Positions 1 through 9,522 of a stretch of DNA of 64,000 nucleotides are shown here, piece by piece. A program made the translations under genes and the position numbers. Source of the DNA: Pectobacterium carotovorum. Lineage in GTDB: Bacteria; Pseudomonadota; Gammaproteobacteria; Enterobacterales; Enterobacteriaceae. Numbering within the stretch: position 1 is the first letter of the stretch; each line of letters starts with the position of its first letter. The stretch is taken from assembly GCA_016415585.1 (NCBI GenBank), contig CP066552.1, positions 806,001-870,000 on the forward strand. Direction: 5' to 3'. The notes beneath the pieces are model-generated. The model saw nothing but the letters and a program-made list of their open reading frames with translations, did not search any database and had not been told where the DNA came from.

Positions 1-1
1 T

Positions 2-3000
2 TTTCGTTTTCAATATTTTACCCGCTATCTGAGTGCATTGCTGGTGGCTGACGTGGATCCCGTTTATGCGCCAATTGTTGTTGAACCAGAAGAGCTGGCT
101 CAGTTGAGCCTGTTTAATTCTACGGAAGATAAAGCACTGCTCAAAAATGATGTCATTACTTTGTTTCGCAACATAGCCAATGAGTATCCAACGTCTATTG
201 CTTTGCATACGGATGTACGCAGTTATAGCTACGGTGAATTGGATTCTCTCTCAGACAAAATGGCCTGTTGGTTACAGGAACAGAGTGGACAGGCAAACGC
301 GGTAATAGCCGTATCTATGCAAAAATCCGCACAATTGCTGATTGTGCTACTGGGTATTTTGAAAAGTAATAAAACCTATGTGTTACTTGACCCACAGGCT
401 CCCGCGGTACGTAACCAACATATTCTGGATGATGTGCGGCCAGTGTTGATTCTTGCAGAAACTCCGTTACAGGCGGGAGAGTCTCTTTGCCTACATCCTG
501 ATAATATCAATTTTGCGCAAATACAGGTGGATAATCGAATACTTCAGACTCCCGCAGAAGGACTTGCTTATATCTGCTATACCTCAGGCACGACGGGTAA
601 ACCTAAAGGAGTCATGGTCACGAGAGTTGGGCTTAGTAATCTCGCGCAAAATCACCGTGATTTTATAGGATTAAAGCTCGAAAGTAGGGTGCTTTGTATT
701 GCATCGTTGGGGTTTGATGCGTTTGGTTGGGATATATTTGGTGCTTTTGTTAGCGGTTCTGTCGTGTATTTAGCACCTGATGTCTTACATTCTGATGTTA
801 CTGCACTGCATCAATATTTGGTAAAGAATGAAATAGGGCACGTCACCCTCACACCCGCTATTCTTGAACTGCTGCCACATGAGGATTGGCATGGACTTCG
901 TTCTATGATTGTAATGGGGGATGCGCCGCCAGCGGATGTGATCGCTTGGTGGTCTAGCCGAACCCGACTATGCAATGGCTACGGCCCAACGGAAGCGACG
1001 ATTGCAACATCTTTGTGTGAATATCGTGATGGTGTTGCATGGAATTGCATTGGTAAGCCGTTAAAAAACTATCGCTGTTACATTCTTGATGCCCAGCACA
1101 ATTTTTTACCTATAGGTTTTGAAGGGGAACTCTATATTGCTGGTGTGGGCCTTGCCCATGGTTACCTGAATGAACCAGCCCTATCCGATGAGAAATTTGT
1201 GATGCTGCCTTTGCCAGGTAATCCGTATCCTGAACGGATCTACAAAACTGGCGATATCGCTAAATGGGATGAGCAAGGCAATATTGTTTTTATTGGCCGT
1301 AAAGACAATCAAGTCAAAATCAGAGGGGTTCGTATTGAGATTGGCGAGATAGAGGCTGCTATTCGCCGCCATCCTCAGGTGGAAAGTGTTTGTGTTGTTG
1401 CTAGCAAGCAACGTGTCGGCAAGGTGTTGGTGGCATTTGTGCAGCCATCTTCATCCACGCTACAAGCAGATATCTTACGTTATTCGTTGATAACGCAGCT
1501 TCATTCTGCGGCGATCCCTAGTGCGTTTGTTTTTCTATCCGCCTTACCGCTGACCGTCAACGGTAAAGTTGATAGACGGCAACTTGAGAATAGGCCGTTG
1601 GAGGACGCTGATAGCAGCGTTGCCAAGGCGGAAACAGAGACCGAAGCACTTTTGGAACGGATCGTTGCTGATGCAATTGGCTGTGCTTATGTGGATGTAA
1701 CCCAGGATTTTATTAGCCTAGGCGCACATTCATTGACTATGAGTAGAATTGTAGCGTTGACCTCCCGAGATCTTCATTGTCGCCTGAATCTGGCGGATAT
1801 CTTTCATCATAATACTATTCGCAGCCTAGCTGAGTATATTGATGAACAGGCTACCGTAGCCCACACAATCGTTCTCCTTAGTGAGGAGCGGCGCGCATCA
1901 CTTAATCCACAGCAAAATCTCTTGTGGTATCTGAGTGCGTTGAACCCAGATGACTGTAGTTACAATTTGCCTGTTTGTGTAGAAATTTACGGTTTACTGG
2001 ATCTGGAATTGTTTGAAGATTCAGTAAATTTTGTCTATGAAAAGCATGAAAGTTTGCGAACACTATTCTGTGAATCACAGGGGATTGCGTATCAATATGC
2101 TAAGCCCCATGTGTCATTGAAGCTATGTGATTACTGTATCAGTGGCCAAGAGCAGTCGCTGGATGAATTAGTAAAAAATTTGTGTGCTACACCATTTGAT
2201 ATTACTGAACGCCCTCCTGTCATTCTGCGATTGGTGAAATACGATGAAGAACATTATGTACTGGTTTGGGTGAAGCACAATATTATTACGGATGCTTGGA
2301 GTGAATACTTAATCTTTAATGATCTGTGGCAGAGATATAATGATTTGAGCCGCCATATACCATTAGCTGTTTTGTCTCCGCAAATACAGACGATAGATCT
2401 TATTAATAACCCAACGATGCAAACCTATGAGGGTGATTCGGCTTACTGGCAGCAACATTTAAGTGGATGCAAAGAACTGGATTTCCCACTTGATAAGCCA
2501 CGTCCTGTATCGCCGAGCCATATAGGAGAGTGCGTTCATTATCAATTTGATGCCGAACTTGCAGAAAGCTTGATACAACGAGCGAAACAGTGGGGTGTAA
2601 CGCCTTTTGTAATATTGACTGCTGCACTGAACTATTTGTTGAGTAAATATACGAATCAGCAGGATATTGTCATCGGCACGGCTATTGCTGCACGTGACGA
2701 TGTAGATGTTGAGTTAGTCAGTGGTTTTCATGTGAATACGGTGCCTTTACGAACGGAATTGAGTACGGAAGAGACCATTGGCAGCTTAATTCGTAAAACG
2801 TCATCGACCTGTGTGAATGCTTGGCGACATCAGCATCTATCTTTTGATCGGATTCTCCATCTGATCGATCACGAACGCGTATTGAACAAAAATCCACTCT
2901 TTCAAATTATGGCGATTCTGCAAAATGCAGGTGATATTTGTCAGACGGATTTATATGGCTGTACATTGCGGCGCTTACCTGTGACATCTGGATTTTCCAT

Positions 3001-4987
3001 GTTCGATATGACGTGGAATTTTAATCAGGAAAACCATGGCCTGAAGATTGAACTGCACTATGCCTCAGAATTATTTCATCATTCGGCGATGCAGATGATG
3101 CTGGGTAATTATGCTCAAGTCTTGGAAGAGTTACTGACTTGTTCAGAGGCGACGCAGCTTACGTCAATCAATCCGCTTTGCGAAGCAGAACAACGTTGGT
3201 TATTGCAGCAGGCCAGTAATGAGAATATGAGTGCACGCGGTACGCTGCTAGAACAGATTCGCAGCATTGTTCATAGCAGGCCTGATGATATCGCGGTCTG
3301 CTGTGAGTACGAGCAATACAGCTATGGGCAATTGTGGGCTGTTTCTGATCGTATTGCGCAGGCTTTGCAAGCGTTGGAAAACGAGACGTTCTCTGTGGGC
3401 ATTATGATGGAGAAAAGTTGCAAAGTGGTGGCGCTGATACTAGGCGTACTTAAAGCTGGTAAACATTATGTTCCCATTGACGTACATTACCCAGCAGAGC
3501 GTGTACGTTACATGATTGATAATGCGAAAACGAAAATTTTGGTGAGGGATGATGGTACAGAGCTATTACAAGACGATGTGGCTCAGATCCATTTTAGCAA
3601 GTTGGCTGCTGGCAGTGGAGTTTCATCGTCGCTGATGGATCCTGTTGATGATTGTCTCTCGTATATTATGTACACCTCCGGTTCTACCGGAAATCCTAAA
3701 GGTGTCATGATCACCTACGGTAACCTAAACAACTTTATCAACGATTTTGCTGACAGACTCAATTTGGGCGTAAATGACAGGGTATTAAGCCTGACTAGCA
3801 TTAGTTTTGATATTTTTGGTCTGGAGCTATTTTGTTCTCTGGTTTGTGGTGCTCATTTAGTGCTGTGTGCACGAGAAACTGCGATGGATCCAGTGAAGTT
3901 ATATCATTTTATTGAGCAACAACAGCCTACCGTTATTCAAGCTACTCCTACTGTCTGGGGAACGATTGTCAACCATCTTCCCAACGCGGCAAACCAACCA
4001 CTCACTGTGTTGTGCGGTGGTGAAAAAATGCCCGCGGCACTACTTGGTCCTCTGCGTCGGGTTGCTGACCGAGTGTTGCAGGTCTATGGGCCAACGGAAA
4101 CAACAATATGGTCAACCTGCATCGACCTGACACACGAAGGTGATAGCGCCTGTATTGGTAAGCCGATCAACATGACGGATGTTTTCGTGATGGACGAACA
4201 TGGTGCCTTGATGCCCAGTGGTGCATTTGGTGAGTTGTGTATCGGGGGGCTTGGTGTTTCACCCGGATACTGGAAAAAGCAGGCCTTAAGTGACAACGTT
4301 TTTGTGTGGCGAGAGGTATGTGGTGAGATGCGTTACCTTTATAGAACTGGCGATATTGTGCGCTTTAATCGCCATGGTGAACTGGTATATATAGGGCGTA
4401 ATGATCAGCAAGTTAAAATTCGTGGTCACCGTATTGAATTAAGCGAAATTGATTTAAAACTATCCTCAATGGATAGTATTGTCCGGGCTCTGAGTTTGAT
4501 TGTCGGAGAGGGTAATCAGTCGCGAATTATCAGCTATGTACAACTAGCACTCGGCAGTGAATTGAATGAAAAGCTGATACGTTGCACATTGCGGGAAACC
4601 CTACCCAATATCATGATTCCTTCTGGTTTCGTCGTATTGAACGCATTTCCGCTAACCAATAACAACAAGATCGATATCCGTCAGTTGCCTGCACCTGAAA
4701 TGATGTGGTCTTTTTCTGACGTGGACTATATTTCTCCGGCCAATGAGACAGAGCGTGTAATGCAACACCTCTGGCAGCAGGTCTTGGTGCAAACACAGAT
4801 CAGCGTTACTGACAGTTTTTTTAGTTTGGGTGGCAATTCGCTACAAATCCCGCAGTTACTTCATGCTATTCGTCAGGAAATGGGCATTTCTCTCACAATC
4901 CGTGAATTCATTATGCATAGCCAGATCCGTGAATTGGCTGCATTGGCACAGGCTAAAACACATGAGGTGGGAAATGACGCACATTGA
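2..4987 (+). CDS. Nonribosomal peptide synthetase, C-terminal part (5'-truncated by window edge)
   Basis: The frame is open from base 2, and the residues before the TTG at 38 look like the end of a condensation domain, so the gene starts outside the window. Residues counted from that TTG give adenylation domain A1 (about 45-530, ATP motif YTSGTTGKPKG near 180), carrier T1 (Ser565 in GAHSL), a condensation domain (about 620-1050), A2 (about 1090-1560, motif YTSGSTGNPKG near 1212) and carrier T2 (Ser1601 in LGGNSL). There is no thioesterase, reductase or epimerase domain at the end. Pocket residues read by hand are D-A-W-T-I-M-G-I-A-K for A1 (aromatic-like) and D-I-L-Q-L-G-V-I-W-K for A2 (glycine-like). 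The condensation histidine motif is altered to KHNIITDA (746-753). The region is AT-rich against the rest of the window, which suggests transfer. The stop overlaps the next gene by 14 bases. Confidence 0.95.
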   Translation, partial: FRFQYFTRYLSALLVADVDPVYAPIVVEPEELAQLSLFNSTEDKALLKNDVITLFRNIANEYPTSIALHTDVRSYSYGELDSLSDKMACWLQEQSGQANAVIAVSMQKSAQLLIVLLGILKSNKTYVLLDPQAPAVRNQHILDDVRPVLILAETPLQAGESLCLHPDNINFAQIQVDNRILQTPAEGLAYICYTSGTTGKPKGVMVTRVGLSNLAQNHRDFIGLKLESRVLCIASLGFDAFGWDIFGAFVSGSVVYLAPDVLHSDVTALHQYLVKNEIGHVTLTPAILELLPHEDWHGLRSMIVMGDAPPADVIAWWSSRTRLCNGYGPTEATIATSLCEYRDGVAWNCIGKPLKNYRCYILDAQHNFLPIGFEGELYIAGVGLAHGYLNEPALSDEKFVMLPLPGNPYPERIYKTGDIAKWDEQGNIVFIGRKDNQVKIRGVRIEIGEIEAAIRRHPQVESVCVVASKQRVGKVLVAFVQPSSSTLQADILRYSLITQLHSAAIPSAFVFLSALPLTVNGKVDRRQLENRPLEDADSSVAKAETETEALLERIVADAIGCAYVDVTQDFISLGAHSLTMSRIVALTSRDLHCRLNLADIFHHNTIRSLAEYIDEQATVAHTIVLLSEERRASLNPQQNLLWYLSALNPDDCSYNLPVCVEIYGLLDLELFEDSVNFVYEKHESLRTLFCESQGIAYQYAKPHVSLKLCDYCISGQEQSLDELVKNLCATPFDITERPPVILRLVKYDEEHYVLVWVKHNIITDAWSEYLIFNDLWQRYNDLSRHIPLAVLSPQIQTIDLINNPTMQTYEGDSAYWQQHLSGCKELDFPLDKPRPVSPSHIGECVHYQFDAELAESLIQRAKQWGVTPFVILTAALNYLLSKYTNQQDIVIGTAIAARDDVDVELVSGFHVNTVPLRTELSTEETIGSLIRKTSSTCVNAWRHQHLSFDRILHLIDHERVLNKNPLFQIMAILQNAGDICQTDLYGCTLRRLPVTSGFSMFDMTWNFNQENHGLKIELHYASELFHHSAMQMMLGNYAQVLEELLTCSEATQLTSINPLCEAEQRWLLQQASNENMSARGTLLEQIRSIVHSRPDDIAVCCEYEQYSYGQLWAVSDRIAQALQALENETFSVGIMMEKSCKVVALILGVLKAGKHYVPIDVHYPAERVRYMIDNAKTKILVRDDGTELLQDDVAQIHFSKLAAGSGVSSSLMDPVDDCLSYIMYTSGSTGNPKGVMITYGNLNNFINDFADRLNLGVNDRVLSLTSISFDIFGLELFCSLVCGAHLVLCARETAMDPVKLYHFIEQQQPTVIQATPTVWGTIVNHLPNAANQPLTVLCGGEKMPAALLGPLRRVADRVLQVYGPTETTIWSTCIDLTHEGDSACIGKPINMTDVFVMDEHGALMPSGAFGELCIGGLGVSPGYWKKQALSDNVFVWREVCGEMRYLYRTGDIVRFNRHGELVYIGRNDQQVKIRGHRIELSEIDLKLSSMDSIVRALSLIVGEGNQSRIISYVQLALGSELNEKLIRCTLRETLPNIMIPSGFVVLNAFPLTNNNKIDIRQLPAPEMMWSFSDVDYISPANETERVMQHLWQQVLVQTQISVTDSFFSLGGNSLQIPQLLHAIRQEMGISLTIREFIMHSQIRELAALAQAKTHEVGNDAH

Positions 4988-5786
4988 TATTAGCTACTGT
5001 GGGCGTCTTCACCGAATAGAGCATCATCAGCCAGTTCGTTTATCATCCAGAATCCACTTGAATGATAACCCGATTAACATTTATGGCATCGCCCCAGCTA
5101 GTGGAGAGCCGTTGCACTATGGTTCTTGTGTTGCAAGCGTTAGCGAAGGAGGTTCGTGCAACGCGACAAGTATCAATTTAGTTCCGCATTGCCACGGTAC
5201 TCATACTGAGTGTATTGGCCATATTTTGGAAGGAGAATACCATGTTGCGGAACTGCTATTTGAACCGTTCATGGCTGCGACCTTGATTCGAGTACCATTG
5301 CAATTTATTGAAAATGTGAAGGATGGGTATAACGCGAGTGCCCAAAAAAAGGATTTGGTGATTACACGAGCTGCGATTGATGACGCTTTGGCACTGATGA
5401 CGTCAGATTATCTTCAGGCACTGGTTATTTCCACTAGTGTGCCAGATTGGTTACCAGAAGGGGAATCTGCGCCTTATTTTACTCATCAGGCGATGGAGCG
5501 AATCGTCGCTTTGGGGGTTCGCCATTTATTGGTAGATATTCCTTCAATTGACCGTCTGCACGATGGTGGTCGAATGGATAATCATCGAATTTTTTGGGGT
5601 GTTAGCTATGGCACTATTATGGAGCCAGCCCGCGTAGATTGCTCAGTTACTGAAATGATTCAAGTACCTCAGGAACTCCCTTCTGGGCATTACTTTTTGT
5701 CTATACATTTACCAGACATATCGGGTGACGCGCTTCCCAGCATGCCAGTATTGTTCTCATTTTCTCGAAGTAAGGACGCTAAATGA
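4974..5786 (+). CDS. Cyclase-family metal hydrolase, kynurenine formamidase-like (KynB-like)
   Basis: This 270-residue protein starts at an ATG preceded by GAGGTGGGAA, inside the end of the NRPS gene; an upstream in-frame start at 4830 has no such site. It carries the metal-binding signature of the cyclase/KynB family, seen as PHCHGTHTECIGH, with His72, His74, His77, Glu79 and His83. In typical KynB proteins the residue at Glu79 is Asp. KynB enzymes deformylate N-formylkynurenine, which is the product of the tryptophan dioxygenase encoded next. The stop overlaps the dioxygenase start (ATGA-type), so the two are translationally coupled. I infer that it supplies kynurenine to the NRPS. It could instead act on the peptide itself, as the family includes other hydrolases. 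Confidence 0.8.
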   Translation: MTHIDISYCGRLHRIEHHQPVRLSSRIHLNDNPINIYGIAPASGEPLHYGSCVASVSEGGSCNATSINLVPHCHGTHTECIGHILEGEYHVAELLFEPFMAATLIRVPLQFIENVKDGYNASAQKKDLVITRAAIDDALALMTSDYLQALVISTSVPDWLPEGESAPYFTHQAMERIVALGVRHLLVDIPSIDRLHDGGRMDNHRIFWGVSYGTIMEPARVDCSVTEMIQVPQELPSGHYFLSIHLPDISGDALPSMPVLFSFSRSKDAK

Positions 5787-6523
5787 ATTATTCAGATTAT
5801 TTGCAACTGAACCAATTGCTTGCGCTTCAACAACCTGCGTCTCCGTTCAGTGAACACCGTAATGAAAATTTGTTTATTATCACTCATCAGACTTATGAAC
5901 TTTGGTTCCGACAATTAATTGATGAACTTCACTATCTTATCGATCAGGTTGAGGAAGGTAATATTCCCACAGCTATAAGTGTGCTGCAACGTGTGAATGT
6001 TATCACTCAGACAGTGGTGAATCAGATTGGGGTCATATGTACGTTGAAGTTTCATGAGTTTCAGCGATTTCGTCATTATCTAGGCACTGCAAGCGGGTTT
6101 CAGTCTTGGCAGTTTGCTGGAATCGAGGCTCTTCTGGGGAAAGAAAATGGTAAGAAATTGCAGCAACACATTGAAAATGAAGATATCCAGCAGAAGTTAA
6201 GAGATATTATGCGGCCGGTACCATTGTGGGGGGCGGTTAAAAACCATTTATTGCGTTGCACTGACCGCTTGGAAGGATCAACCAATAGTATTGGGAATGT
6301 CATTAAAACTTCTCTGGAACAGCCCTCATGCGAATCCTTATTGTTGAACCAGCTCCTTGATCTGGATTCGTTATTGCAAGAGTGGCGCTATCGGCACATT
6401 AAATTAGTGGAGCGAACGATTGGTCAGCGTAGAGGTACGGGAGGGTCGTCGGGAGTTGATTACTTAAAATCCACGTTATTTACGCCGATCTTTGAAGAAC
6501 TGTGGGATTCAATCAATTGTTAA
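5783..6523 (+). CDS. kynA: Tryptophan 2,3-dioxygenase
   Basis: The 246-residue protein matches heme-dependent tryptophan 2,3-dioxygenases, which open the indole ring of L-tryptophan to N-formylkynurenine. Visible family motifs are FIITHQTYELWF (distal His and substrate pocket), FQRFRHYLGTASGFQS (substrate-binding Arg) and, at the C-terminus, the proximal heme His in RYRHIKLVERTIG followed by RRGTGGSSGVDYL. It is somewhat shorter than the usual roughly 280 residues, mainly at the ends. It overlaps the preceding cyclase gene by four bases and is followed after 59 bases by a thioesterase. No kynureninase or kynurenine monooxygenase is present in the window, so the pathway seems to stop at kynurenine, which fits precursor supply for peptide synthesis rather than tryptophan catabolism. 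Confidence 0.93.
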   Translation: MNYSDYLQLNQLLALQQPASPFSEHRNENLFIITHQTYELWFRQLIDELHYLIDQVEEGNIPTAISVLQRVNVITQTVVNQIGVICTLKFHEFQRFRHYLGTASGFQSWQFAGIEALLGKENGKKLQQHIENEDIQQKLRDIMRPVPLWGAVKNHLLRCTDRLEGSTNSIGNVIKTSLEQPSCESLLLNQLLDLDSLLQEWRYRHIKLVERTIGQRRGTGGSSGVDYLKSTLFTPIFEELWDSINC

Positions 6524-6582
6524 GTAAAAGGGAGATCACTTTCTTTTATTTTTAATGTTTTTGGTAAGGAAGGCCTACATAC

Positions 6583-7323
6583 ATGGTGCATTTACTCACT
6601 GCTCAACGTTGTCTAAAAAAATTCACGCCGCATAGTCAAGGCTCTGTGCGGATAATTTGTTTTCCCCATGCGGGGGGCAGCGCCAGCATTTTCCGTTCAT
6701 GGGCTGAGCAATTGCATCCGAATATAGAGCTGTTTGCTGTACAGTATCCTGGCCGCGAAGAACGCATACAAGAAACGCTTGCTTGCCAGCCTCAGCGCCT
6801 GATTGATGACATTGTACAGGCGCTGAGGCTGATACAAGACAAACCCTGTATCTATTTGGGGCACAGCTTGGGCGGCAGATTGGCGCTGGCGGTTACGTTG
6901 CAAAGTTCTCAGCCGCCCGCACAGCTCATTGTCTCTGGGTGTACTACTCCTTATGCCGCTAGGCACCATCACTTGCTGAGGTTGACGCGTAGCTCGATGA
7001 TAGAAGTGTTACGTGAATCAGGAGCAATTCACGCTGCGGTTTACAGCAATGCAGACTTGCTTGATTTTTATTTTCCCCTTCTACGTGCCGACTTGTATCT
7101 TGCAAACCAACTGGTTTTCCCTATGGAAACCCGTTGCTCTTCGCCAGTGTTATTCCTTAGTGGTGAAGACGATTGCTGGGTAGAACAACAGGATGTAAGT
7201 GATTGGGAAAGACTGGCCTGCGGTCATTTTCAACAACAGAATTTTCCAGGTGATCACATGTTTATTTATCAGCACAGGGAAAGTGTGATAAGGGCTATTC
7301 AACGTAAATTTTGTATTCTGTAA
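6583..7323 (+). CDS. Type II thioesterase (external NRPS editing thioesterase)
   Basis: This 246-residue alpha/beta hydrolase belongs to the GrsT/TEII family. It has the N-terminal FPHAGGSASIFRSW motif, the YPGREER motif, the nucleophile elbow GHSLGG with Ser95, an acidic residue in SGEDD (about 194) and His223 in PGDHMF. Such enzymes remove misprimed or stalled acyl groups from NRPS carrier domains. It is the last gene of the NRPS group, with AAGGAAGG before its ATG. Because the NRPS in the window ends in a bare carrier domain, this protein might also take part in release, but that is inference. The downstream gene is convergent. Confidence 0.92.
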   Translation: MVHLLTAQRCLKKFTPHSQGSVRIICFPHAGGSASIFRSWAEQLHPNIELFAVQYPGREERIQETLACQPQRLIDDIVQALRLIQDKPCIYLGHSLGGRLALAVTLQSSQPPAQLIVSGCTTPYAARHHHLLRLTRSSMIEVLRESGAIHAAVYSNADLLDFYFPLLRADLYLANQLVFPMETRCSSPVLFLSGEDDCWVEQQDVSDWERLACGHFQQQNFPGDHMFIYQHRESVIRAIQRKFCIL

Positions 7324-7355
7324 TCATCCCTTGGCCTGATATCACATTTCAGGCG

Positions 7356-7976
7356 TTAACCCAGCGCCACTTTGATACCCAACGCGATCAACACCGTGCC
7401 CAGCAGCTTATCCACCAGTTTCTGTGCTTTAGCCAGCCCACGTCGTACCGGCTCGCTTTGGAAAAGCAGCACCAGCAGCGGCCACCAGACAACGGATAAC
7501 AGCCAGATAATCATGGCGTACCACAGTTTTTCACCAAAGCCGGAGTGAATGTTCAGCACCTGTGTAAACATCGCCAGAAAGAACAGTGTGGCTTTTGGGT
7601 TAAGCAGATTGCAGAGATAGCCTTGCAGGAAGGCTTTTTTCAAGCTGACGTTTTGCTGCCCCTGTTGTGAAATGTCCATCTTGCCGCCGCCACGCGATAA
7701 TAATGTCTGAATACCGATCCAGATCAGATAGGCGGCGCCCGCATATTTCAGTACATTAAACAGCCACGGCGTGGTGGTGATGACGACGGCTAGCCCAGCG
7801 ACGCAGTATGCCATGTGAGTTGCCACGCCGCAGATTACGCCAAACGCGGTCATCAGTGCGGCAACGCGTGGGTAGCGTGTCGCGTTCTTGATGACGAGGA
7901 AAAAGTCGGGGCCGGGAGAGAGCATCCCCAGCGTGGCGATAGTGGCGACAAACAGCGATGTTTCTAACATGGTCAT
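7356..7976 (-). CDS. LysE/RhtB family amino acid exporter (RhtC-like)
   Basis: The 206-residue membrane protein has the N-terminal SPGPDFFLVIKN motif and about six hydrophobic segments typical of LysE/RhtB threonine and homoserine exporters. Its length equals that of E. coli RhtC as I remember it. An upstream in-frame ATG at 8039 would add 21 residues that precede the conserved start MTMLETSL, so I use the ATG at 7976. It converges with the thioesterase gene across 32 bases. The substrate cannot be fixed from sequence. Confidence 0.85.
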   Translation of the reverse strand: MTMLETSLFVATIATLGMLSPGPDFFLVIKNATRYPRVAALMTAFGVICGVATHMAYCVAGLAVVITTTPWLFNVLKYAGAAYLIWIGIQTLLSRGGGKMDISQQGQQNVSLKKAFLQGYLCNLLNPKATLFFLAMFTQVLNIHSGFGEKLWYAMIIWLLSVVWWPLLVLLFQSEPVRRGLAKAQKLVDKLLGTVLIALGIKVALG

Positions 7977-8190
7977 CCCAGAGAGTGAAATAGTAAGAAC
8001 GTTTGAAATGATAGCGTCAGAATAATGAATTCGCATCACACTTATTGGTTATTCGGCGGCGATATGTTAACAATTATCCTTTGGTTTTTTGTGGTTAATT
8101 TCAGGGGCAGGTTGAGATAACAACATGGTCAGTGAACGTGAGAACCGTGAACTATTAAGTAGTGCAAAACTACTAAGTGGCGAAAAACGG

Positions 8191-8964
8191 ATGGATGAAG
8201 CGCCACAGCAGCGGGAAATAACCCGACTGTGCATTCAATGTGCGCTGCTGCTGTTACAGCATGGCGCGGAGAGTATGGTGGTTGAACAGCTGTCGTCACG
8301 GCTGGGTATGGCGCTCGGTGCTGATAGCGTTGAGAGCTCCATCTCAGCAAATTCGATTGTACTGACCACCATCATGCAGGGGCATTGTATGACGTCGACA
8401 CGCAAGAATGTGGATCGCGGCATTAATATGCACGTCGTGATTGAAGTTCAGCATGCGGTCATCATGGCCGAGCATAAACTGCTGGATGTGGCGGGCGTAG
8501 AAAAGCGTCTGGGAAATATCAAACCGCTGCGCTATCCGCGTTGGCTGATGGTTTCCGTTGTGGCACTCTCCTGCGGCTGCTTCAGCCGTTTGAACGGTGG
8601 CGGGTGGGATGCGTTTATCGTCACGCTGATTGCTAGCGGTCTGGCAATGTATGTTCGCCAAGTGTTTACGGCGCGACACCTGAACCCGTTGATCAACTTC
8701 TGTATTACGGCGTTTGTGGCGACGTCGGCATCTGGGCTGCTGATGCGTTTACCTGCTTTTTCTCAAACCTCGACGGTAGCGATGGCGGCGAGCGTGTTGC
8801 TGCTGGTTCCCGGTTTCCCGCTGATTAACGCCGTGGCCGATATGTTTAAAGGGCACGTGAATACCGGTCTGGCACGCTGGACGGTCGCGAGTTTACTGAC
8901 GCTGGCAACCTGTATTGGGGTCGTGATGGCGATGTCGTTGTGGGGGTTACGCGGATGGGCTTAA
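8191..8964 (+). CDS. yjjP: YjjP, inner-membrane subunit of the YjjPB (ThrE-like) exporter
   Basis: The protein is close to E. coli YjjP along its length. It has the soluble N-terminal half ([21 protein letters not shown], then [12 protein letters not shown]) and a membrane half ending in [21 protein letters not shown]. coli YjjP is about 256 residues, and the ATG at 8191 gives 257. An earlier ATG at 8125 would add 22 unconserved residues but has a purine-rich stretch in front, so the start is uncertain. It overlaps yjjB by ten bases. YjjPB has been linked to succinate export, and the domain is shared with ThrE threonine/serine exporters. Confidence 0.9.
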   Translation: MDEAPQQREITRLCIQCALLLLQHGAESMVVEQLSSRLGMALGADSVESSISANSIVLTTIMQGHCMTSTRKNVDRGINMHVVIEVQHAVIMAEHKLLDVAGVEKRLGNIKPLRYPRWLMVSVVALSCGCFSRLNGGGWDAFIVTLIASGLAMYVRQVFTARHLNPLINFCITAFVATSASGLLMRLPAFSQTSTVAMAASVLLLVPGFPLINAVADMFKGHVNTGLARWTVASLLTLATCIGVVMAMSLWGLRGWA

Positions 8965-9425
8965 GTTTACTGTGGGCACTGTTGCAGGATATGGTGCTGG
9001 CGGCGGTCCCTGCGTTGGGGTTTGCGATGGTCTTCAACGTACCGCTGAAAGTGCTGCCTTACTGTGCGCTGCTGGGCGGTGTCGGGCATGGCGTACGGTT
9101 TCTGGCGATACATTTCGGCATGAATATCGAGTGGGCGTCGTTTTTGGCGGCGATCCTAATTGGCATTATCGGTATTCGCTGGTCACGCTGGCTGCTGGCG
9201 CATCCGAAAGTCTTTACCGTAGCGGCGGTGATCCCGATGTTCCCCGGCATTTCTGCCTACACGGCGATGATTTCGGTGGTGGAAATTTCGCATCTTGGCT
9301 ACAGCGAAGCGCTGATGAACGCCATGATGACCAATTTCCTGAAGGCCAGTTTTATCGTCGGCGCGCTCTCTATCGGTCTGTCTTTACCGGGGATCTGGCT
9401 CTACCGTAAACGGCCGGGAGTATAA
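8955..9425 (+). CDS. yjjB: YjjB, partner subunit of the YjjPB exporter
   Basis: This 156-residue membrane protein matches YjjB (ThrE-like domain 2). Conserved stretches are [36 protein letters not shown] and the C-terminal [13 protein letters not shown]. The ATG at 8955 lies inside the end of yjjP, giving a ten-base overlap and likely translational coupling. A GTG five codons upstream is the alternative. YjjP and YjjB correspond to the two halves of fused ThrE-type transporters. Confidence 0.92.
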   Translation: MGLSLLWALLQDMVLAAVPALGFAMVFNVPLKVLPYCALLGGVGHGVRFLAIHFGMNIEWASFLAAILIGIIGIRWSRWLLAHPKVFTVAAVIPMFPGISAYTAMISVVEISHLGYSEALMNAMMTNFLKASFIVGALSIGLSLPGIWLYRKRPGV

Positions 9426-9522
9426 AACTCTTATATTACGTTTCGGTCTTGTATCTATGTCGACGAGCGAAAGGGCTTTCCGTATAGTGTCAGCAATTTT
9501 CTGACCTACAGGGTTTTTCACC

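Noticed and set aside
4830..4973. Upstream extension of the cyclase-family ORF
   Set aside because: It overlaps the end of the NRPS carrier domain in another frame, its sequence is not protein-like, and a strong ribosome-binding site sits before the ATG at 4974.
8940..9409. Overlapping second frame over yjjB (145 residues, Gly/Asp-rich)
   Set aside because: It is a shadow of yjjB in another frame, with biased composition and no recognisable domain.
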